Of a stretch of DNA of 64,000 bases, positions 59,727 through 64,000 are shown one piece after another. Within the stretch, counting starts at the first letter, position 1, and the number at the start of each line of letters is the position of its first letter. A program made the position numbers and the translations under genes. The notes under the pieces were generated by a model. It was not told the origin of the DNA. It made no database searches and saw nothing but the letters and a program-made list of their open reading frames with translations. Origin of the DNA: VAZQ01 sp963758945 (GTDB taxonomy: Bacteria; Pseudomonadota; Alphaproteobacteria; Rhizobiales; Xanthobacteraceae); assembly GCA_963758945.1 (NCBI GenBank), contig CAVWXY010000016.1, positions 186,001 through 250,000 of the forward strand, written 5' to 3'.

Positions 59727-60716
59727 TCACTTCGCCTCGACATTGGCCGCCTTGAGGATGGGCGACCAGCGGGCGATCTCCGCCTTCACGAAGGCGTCGA
59801 ATTTCGCCGGGCTGCGTTCGTCCTTGCTCGGCAGCGATCCGCCGAGATCGGCCAGCCGCTTCTTCACGCCGGGATCGTCCAGCGCCTGGTCGAGCGCGTG
59901 CGCGAGCTTGTCGACGATCTCCTTGGGTGTCCCCTTGGGCGCGAAGATTCCGGCCCAGATGCTCATCTCGTAGTCGAGGCCGGCCTCCTTGGCGGTCGGC
60001 ACGTCGGGCAGGATCGCCAGGCGTTCGCGCGCCGACACGCCGTAGGCCTTGATCGTGCCGGCCAGGATCTGTGGCGCGACGCTCACGGCCTGCTCGCAGA
60101 AGAAATCCACGTGCCCGCCGATCAGATCGTTCATCGCCGGGCCGGTGCCACGGTAGGCCACCAGTCTGGGCTTGACGCCGGCTTTGGAGGCGAAGAGCAG
60201 GCAGGCCATGTGCGAGGACGCGCCGATGCCGCCGTGCGCCTGCTTCACGCTGTCGCCGTTCTTCTTCAGATAGTCCACGAATTCCCGCAGATCCTTGGCC
60301 GGGAAGTCCTTGCGCGCGACGATGACGGCCGGCGCATGCGCGGTGAAGCCGATCGGCTCGAAATCGCGCTCGGAATTGTATTTCACGTTCGGCGTCAGCA
60401 CCGGGGCGGCGACGTGCGAGCCCATGCTGCCGGCGAGCAAGGTATAGCCGTCGGGATTGGCGCTCGCCACGCGCGCGCTGCCGATCGTGCCGCCGGCGCC
60501 GCCGACGTTCTCGATCACCATCGTCTGCCCGAGAATGGTCCCCATCCGCTCGGTCACGATGCGGGCGACGACATCGCTCGGGCCGCCGGCGGGAAACGGC
60601 ACCACCACCGTGATGGGCCGCGACGGATAGCCTTGCGCCCGCGCCTCCCACGGCGCAGCACCGAGCAGCAAGGCCGTGAGGCAGAGCAGTCCCTTCAACG
60701 TCATGGCACGCGACAT
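59727..60716 (-). CDS. Tripartite tricarboxylate transporter substrate-binding protein (Bug family)
   Basis: This is a 329-aa protein from ATG 60716 with a signal peptide (LLCLTALLLGAAPWEARAQ). The Bug pattern is YPSRPITVVVPFPAGGPSDVVAR, ENVGGAGGTIGSARVA, and GAPKGTPKEIVDKL near the C terminus (FAPKGTPKEIV). It binds an organic acid in the periplasm. No TctA or TctB membrane gene is beside it, which is common for orphan Bug proteins. The 231-bp gap before the ABC ATPase holds no feature I can support. Confidence 0.92.
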   Translation of the reverse strand: MSRAMTLKGLLCLTALLLGAAPWEARAQGYPSRPITVVVPFPAGGPSDVVARIVTERMGTILGQTMVIENVGGAGGTIGSARVASANPDGYTLLAGSMGSHVAAPVLTPNVKYNSERDFEPIGFTAHAPAVIVARKDFPAKDLREFVDYLKKNGDSVKQAHGGIGASSHMACLLFASKAGVKPRLVAYRGTGPAMNDLIGGHVDFFCEQAVSVAPQILAGTIKAYGVSARERLAILPDVPTAKEAGLDYEMSIWAGIFAPKGTPKEIVDKLAHALDQALDDPGVKKRLADLGGSLPSKDERSPAKFDAFVKAEIARWSPILKAANVEAK

Positions 60717-60767
60717 CGCAATCCTCCCGTGTCTTTGGTCGTCGCTCGGCCGCAATCGCCAGCCGTC

Positions 60768-60858
60768 ATCATCCGCGCAAGCGGATGATCCAGTAATCGC
60801 AAGCCTCCACTTTCAGCCGCACCGCTTCGGACTACTGGATGCCCGCTTTCGCGGGCAT
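60768..60858. repeat. REP doublet
   Basis: Arms ATCATCCGC / GCGGATGAT are at 60768-60789 and ATGCCCGC / GCGGGCAT at 60839-60858. The unit between them is framed by ATCCAGTA and TACTGGAT, so the pair forms a larger inverted structure. It is related to the palindrome at 5926. Confidence 0.7.
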
Positions 60859-60879
60859 GACACTGCGGGTTATCGAAAT

Positions 60880-62046
60880 CTATTCCGCCGCCACCTTGTG
60901 CGCGGCCGATACGCCGCGCGCCTTCACCACCACCTTGATCGCGTCCTCGACCCGGTCCTTGGCGTAGCGGATCGCGGTCGGCAGATCCTCGAGCGGGAAG
61001 GTGTGGGTGTGGATTTTGGTGGCGTCGAAGCGCTTCTGGCTCATGAAGGCTTCGGCGCGGTGGGTCGCGCTCTTGCCTTCGCCGCGGATGCCGTAGAGGT
61101 AGATGTTGTTGCGCACGATGTGGGCGACGTCGACCGGCGTCTCCTCGTGCGGGAAGGCGGCGAGGCAGACCTTGCCGCCGCGGTTGACCATGCGGATGGC
61201 GTCGTTGACGGCGTTGGGCGCGCCCGAGCACTCCAGCACGTAGTCGACGCCCTTGCCGCCGTTGAGCCGGCGTACGGTCTCGACCGCGTCCTCCCGGCGC
61301 ACGTTGACGACATGGTCGGCGCCCAGCTCGCGGCCGATCTCGAGCCGGTTGTCGCGCGTGCCGGTGAGGATGACGGGATGGGCGCCCAGCGCCTTCGCCA
61401 CCGCGACGCCGAGAAGCCCGATCGGGCCGGGCCCGGTGACCACCACGCTCTCGCCCGCCACCAGCCCGCCCAGCTCGGTGAGCCCGTACATGGCGGTGCC
61501 GGCGGTGACCACCAGCGTCGCCTCCTCGTCCGACATCGCATCGGGAATGGCGACCAGCGTGTTGATGTTGTTGACCTGGTATTCGCAGAAGCCGCCGTCG
61601 GTGGTGAAGCCGTTGGCGCGATGGCCCTTGTCCACCTCGCCGTAGTTGAGGCCGTAGTTGTGACAGGCGGTGTACATGCCTTCCCGGCAGCGCTTGCACT
61701 GCCCGCAGCCGGCGTGGATCTCGACGGTGACGCGCTGGCCGATGCGGTATTCGTCGACGCCCGGCCCGAGCGCGACCACCGTGCCCATATATTCGTGCCC
61801 GGGGGTGAAGTTCTTGTTGTGCGGCATGCCGCCGAGGATCGAGGCCGGCGGGCCGTGATAGATGATCTCGAGATCGGTCGCGCAGATCGCGACCGCGTCG
61901 ATGCGCACCAGCACCTCGGCCTTCTTCGGCACCGGCACCGGCTTGTCCTTCAGCGCGAGTTGGCCGGGGTCGCCCAGCACCCACGCCTTCATGCTGTCCG
62001 GGATCGGATAGGACTTGTCGGTCTTCACTGCGGCTGGCGCGTACAT
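60880..62046 (-). CDS. Zinc-dependent alcohol dehydrogenase (MDR family)
   Basis: This 388-aa protein has catalytic-zinc ligands in CATDLEI and GHEYMGTV, the structural zinc loop CGQCKRCREGMYTAC, and the Rossmann motif VVVTGPGPIGLLG. It is a NAD(P)-dependent secondary or threonine/sorbitol-type alcohol dehydrogenase; the substrate is unknown. It is divergent from the alpha/beta hydrolase gene. The N terminus is about 18 residues longer than typical, but no better-placed start was seen. Confidence 0.92.
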   Translation of the reverse strand: MYAPAAVKTDKSYPIPDSMKAWVLGDPGQLALKDKPVPVPKKAEVLVRIDAVAICATDLEIIYHGPPASILGGMPHNKNFTPGHEYMGTVVALGPGVDEYRIGQRVTVEIHAGCGQCKRCREGMYTACHNYGLNYGEVDKGHRANGFTTDGGFCEYQVNNINTLVAIPDAMSDEEATLVVTAGTAMYGLTELGGLVAGESVVVTGPGPIGLLGVAVAKALGAHPVILTGTRDNRLEIGRELGADHVVNVRREDAVETVRRLNGGKGVDYVLECSGAPNAVNDAIRMVNRGGKVCLAAFPHEETPVDVAHIVRNNIYLYGIRGEGKSATHRAEAFMSQKRFDATKIHTHTFPLEDLPTAIRYAKDRVEDAIKVVVKARGVSAAHKVAAE

Positions 62047-62201
62047 GAAGTCTCCTTCCGGCGCATGCGGTCGTGCCGCAACGGTAGCGCGCGTGGGAAC
62101 CAGGCGATCGGGCGGGAGATTAGTGTATATGTGGCCGGCATTCGAGGGGTAGAATTGCCGCGCCGCAGGCGCAGTGCCGCAGGGAGAGAGACGGGGAGAA
62201 G

Positions 62202-62993
62202 ATGGCCGACCATACGGACCAGTTGATCATGATCGGGGACTGCCGCATCCGGCTCATGCGCGGCGGAACCGGTGCACCGTTGCTGTTCCTGCACGGCGGC
62301 GGCGGTGCGGGAATCTGGCTTCCCTGCATGGCGAGGCTCGCGCACAAGTTCGACGTCATCGCCCCGGAGCATCCCGGCTTCGGCGCATCCGACACGCCGG
62401 CATGGCTCGACACCATCGCCGATCTCGCGAATTTCTATCTCGATTTCCTCGACCAGCTCGATCTCTCCGGCGTGCATCTCGTCGGCAGCTCGCTCGGCGG
62501 CTGGATCGCCGCGGAGCTCGCCGTGCGCAACAGCTCGCGCCTTGCCTCGCTCACGCTCATCGGGGCGGCCGGCATCCATGTCGACGGCGTGGAGCAGCTG
62601 GATACGTTCCTGGTGAGCGAGGAGCAACGCCTCCGCGCCATGTTCTACGACCCAGACCTCGCCGAGGCGGTGGTCGCGAGCTCGGAGCGTCCGGAGCTGG
62701 AGGACGCCGCGCTCAAGAACCGGATGACGACCGCCAAGCTCGCCTGGCAGCCGCGCAGCCACGATCCGCACCTGCGCAAATGGCTGCGCCGGATCAGGGT
62801 GCCCACGCTGCTGGTCTGGGGCGAGAATGACCAGCTGTTCCCGCCGGATTATGCGTTCGCCTACCAGAAGCTCATTCCCGGCGCGAAGGTCGTGGTCCTG
62901 CCCCGGTGCGGGCACCTGCCGCACGTGGAGCAGGGCGACGCCTTCGCCGCCGAGATCGAATCCTTCATCGGCGCAGAGAGGATCGCGGCATGA
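62202..62993 (+). CDS. Alpha/beta hydrolase
   Basis: In this 263-aa protein the oxyanion region is LLFLHGGGGAGIW, the nucleophile elbow is LVGSSLGGWIA (Ser), the acid is in WGENDQLFPP and the His in CGHLPHVEQ. This is close to meta-cleavage-product hydrolases and esterases of aromatic degradation. Its stop overlaps the start of the following flavin oxidoreductase gene, so the two are coupled. Confidence 0.92.
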   Translation: MADHTDQLIMIGDCRIRLMRGGTGAPLLFLHGGGGAGIWLPCMARLAHKFDVIAPEHPGFGASDTPAWLDTIADLANFYLDFLDQLDLSGVHLVGSSLGGWIAAELAVRNSSRLASLTLIGAAGIHVDGVEQLDTFLVSEEQRLRAMFYDPDLAEAVVASSERPELEDAALKNRMTTAKLAWQPRSHDPHLRKWLRRIRVPTLLVWGENDQLFPPDYAFAYQKLIPGAKVVVLPRCGHLPHVEQGDAFAAEIESFIGAERIAA

Positions 62994-64000
62994 AAATGTT
63001 CAACTTCCATCTCATGCCCTACCGGCACGCCGATCTCGACGCGATCCAAAAGAACGGGTCGGCCTGGGTCACCTTTTCCAACCGCCACTACGACCCGCAC
63101 AAGGGTGCCGAGCTCTATCACGAATATCTCGACCAGATGGAGCTGGCCGACAGGCTCGGCTTCGACGGCGTTTGCCTCAACGAGCATCATCAGACCGCCT
63201 ACGGCATGATGCCGATCCCCGGCGTCCTCGCCGGCGCGCTCGCGCGCAGCGTCAAGCGTGCCAAGCTCGCCGTTCTCGGCCGCGCGCTGCCGCTGCTCAA
63301 CAATCCGCTCATGATCGCCGAGGAATATGCCATCCTCGACAATCTCACGCGCGGAAGGCTGATCGCCGGCTTCGTGCGCGGCATCGGCGCCGAGTATCAT
63401 GCCATGGGCATCAACCCGGCCTATTCCCAGGAGCGTTACGCCGAGGCGCACGATCTGATCGTACGGGCGTGGACCGAGCCCGGACCGTTCGCCTATATCG
63501 GCAAGCATTACCAGTTCAAATACGTCAATCCTTGGCCGCGGCCGTACCAGGCCCCGCACCCGCCGATCTGGATTCCCTCGCAAGGATCCGGCTCGACCAT
63601 CCGTTGGGCCGCGCGCATGCGCTACACCTACTGCCAGACGCTGAGCCCGATCGCGGCGGTGGCGCGCTTCTTCCAGATGTATCGCGACGAGGCGGAGAAG
63701 GCGGGCTACCAGGCCGCGCCCGACCAGCTCGCTTGGTCGAACACGATCTACGTCGCCGAGACCGACGCGCAGGCGGTGCGCGAGGCGCGCCCGCATCTCG
63801 AGGCGCTGATGAACTCTTTCCTGAAGATGCCGACCGAGATGCTGCTGCCGCCGGGCTATACCGACGCCGCTTCGATGAAGCGGGTGCGCGCGGCCAAGGT
63901 CACGGGCAAGCCGCAATCCATCGAGGACGTGATCAAGCACGGCGTGGTGATCGTCGGCAGCCCCGACACCGTGCGCGAGAAGCTGGCGGAGTACCAGGAT
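62990..64000 (+). CDS. LLM-class flavin-dependent oxidoreductase, 3' partial
   Basis: Starting at ATG 62990, overlapping the hydrolase stop, the frame is open for 337 codons to the window edge. Landmarks include MKMFNFHLMPYRH, LADRLGFDGVCLNEHH, NLTRGRLIAGFVRGIG and PHPPIWIPSQGSGS. This is a bacterial-luciferase-like monooxygenase. Coupling with the alpha/beta hydrolase suggests an oxygenation-then-hydrolysis pathway. It is of the same superfamily as the LLM half of the fusion at 14076 but not closely related. The end is missing. Confidence 0.9.
   Translation, partial: MKMFNFHLMPYRHADLDAIQKNGSAWVTFSNRHYDPHKGAELYHEYLDQMELADRLGFDGVCLNEHHQTAYGMMPIPGVLAGALARSVKRAKLAVLGRALPLLNNPLMIAEEYAILDNLTRGRLIAGFVRGIGAEYHAMGINPAYSQERYAEAHDLIVRAWTEPGPFAYIGKHYQFKYVNPWPRPYQAPHPPIWIPSQGSGSTIRWAARMRYTYCQTLSPIAAVARFFQMYRDEAEKAGYQAAPDQLAWSNTIYVAETDAQAVREARPHLEALMNSFLKMPTEMLLPPGYTDAASMKRVRAAKVTGKPQSIEDVIKHGVVIVGSPDTVREKLAEYQD

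Overview
This 64 kb window is GC-rich chromosomal DNA from an alphaproteobacterium, most likely order Hyphomicrobiales (Bradyrhizobium / Rhodoplanes / Pseudolabrys-like). That placement is inferred from gene content: PQQ alcohol dehydrogenases with small cytochromes c, many ABC uptake systems, GCGGG-type REP palindromes, and FixK/FNR-type boxes (TTGAY-N4-RTCAA). No rRNA or tRNA gene and no CRISPR array was seen.

Region 1 (1-13.9 kb) has a 5'-truncated NUDIX hydrolase, a large membrane protein and then a periplasmic alcohol-oxidation block. The block holds a TonB-dependent receptor, two paralogous PQQ dehydrogenases (each beside a small cytochrome c) and a NitT/TauT-type ABC transporter, interrupted by an IS481-family element. 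Both dehydrogenases carry the Asp-x-Asp signature expected of lanthanide-dependent enzymes. The receptor and the second dehydrogenase each contain an apparent single-base frameshift.

Region 2 (14.0-19.1 kb) encodes an unusual in-frame fusion of an LLM flavin oxidoreductase with hydantoinase/oxoprolinase subunit A, followed by subunit B. An IS110-family relic comes next.

Region 3 (19.5-43.5 kb) is the most striking part. It is an island of stress, hibernation and fermentation-type genes punctuated by about ten FixK/FNR-like boxes. It encodes a GroEL without GroES, a HAD-phosphatase/P-loop ATPase fusion, a cysteine desulfurase-like enzyme, a 2-oxoacid dehydrogenase complex (E1a, E1b, E2, no E3) with an acyl carrier protein and an acyl-CoA ligase, and phosphoribosyltransferase and PRPP synthetase. 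It also has Hsp20, a universal stress protein, a ribosome-hibernation/cold-shock fusion protein, archease with RtcB RNA ligase, a PAS protein, a PfkB kinase, glucokinase and a triple-BON protein. Eroded genes lie between them: a gcvH with an internal deletion, a metallo-hydrolase with a 17-bp tandem duplication, a histidine-kinase H-box fragment and a frameshifted phosphoribosyltransferase. I read the island as a low-oxygen survival regulon that is still being rearranged.

Region 4 (43.7-64 kb) is ordinary accessory metabolism: an Fe-S oxidoreductase, RidA, a molybdopterin hydroxylase large subunit, a CUT2-type sugar ABC transporter, an acyl-CoA dehydrogenase-like flavoprotein, an IS481 element inserted into a REP palindrome with a 5-bp target duplication, a cysteine hydrolase, a second NitT/TauT transporter, a tripartite-tricarboxylate binding protein, a zinc alcohol dehydrogenase, an alpha/beta hydrolase and a second LLM oxidoreductase running off the end. 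Several of these intergenic gaps hold dense palindromic repeats.
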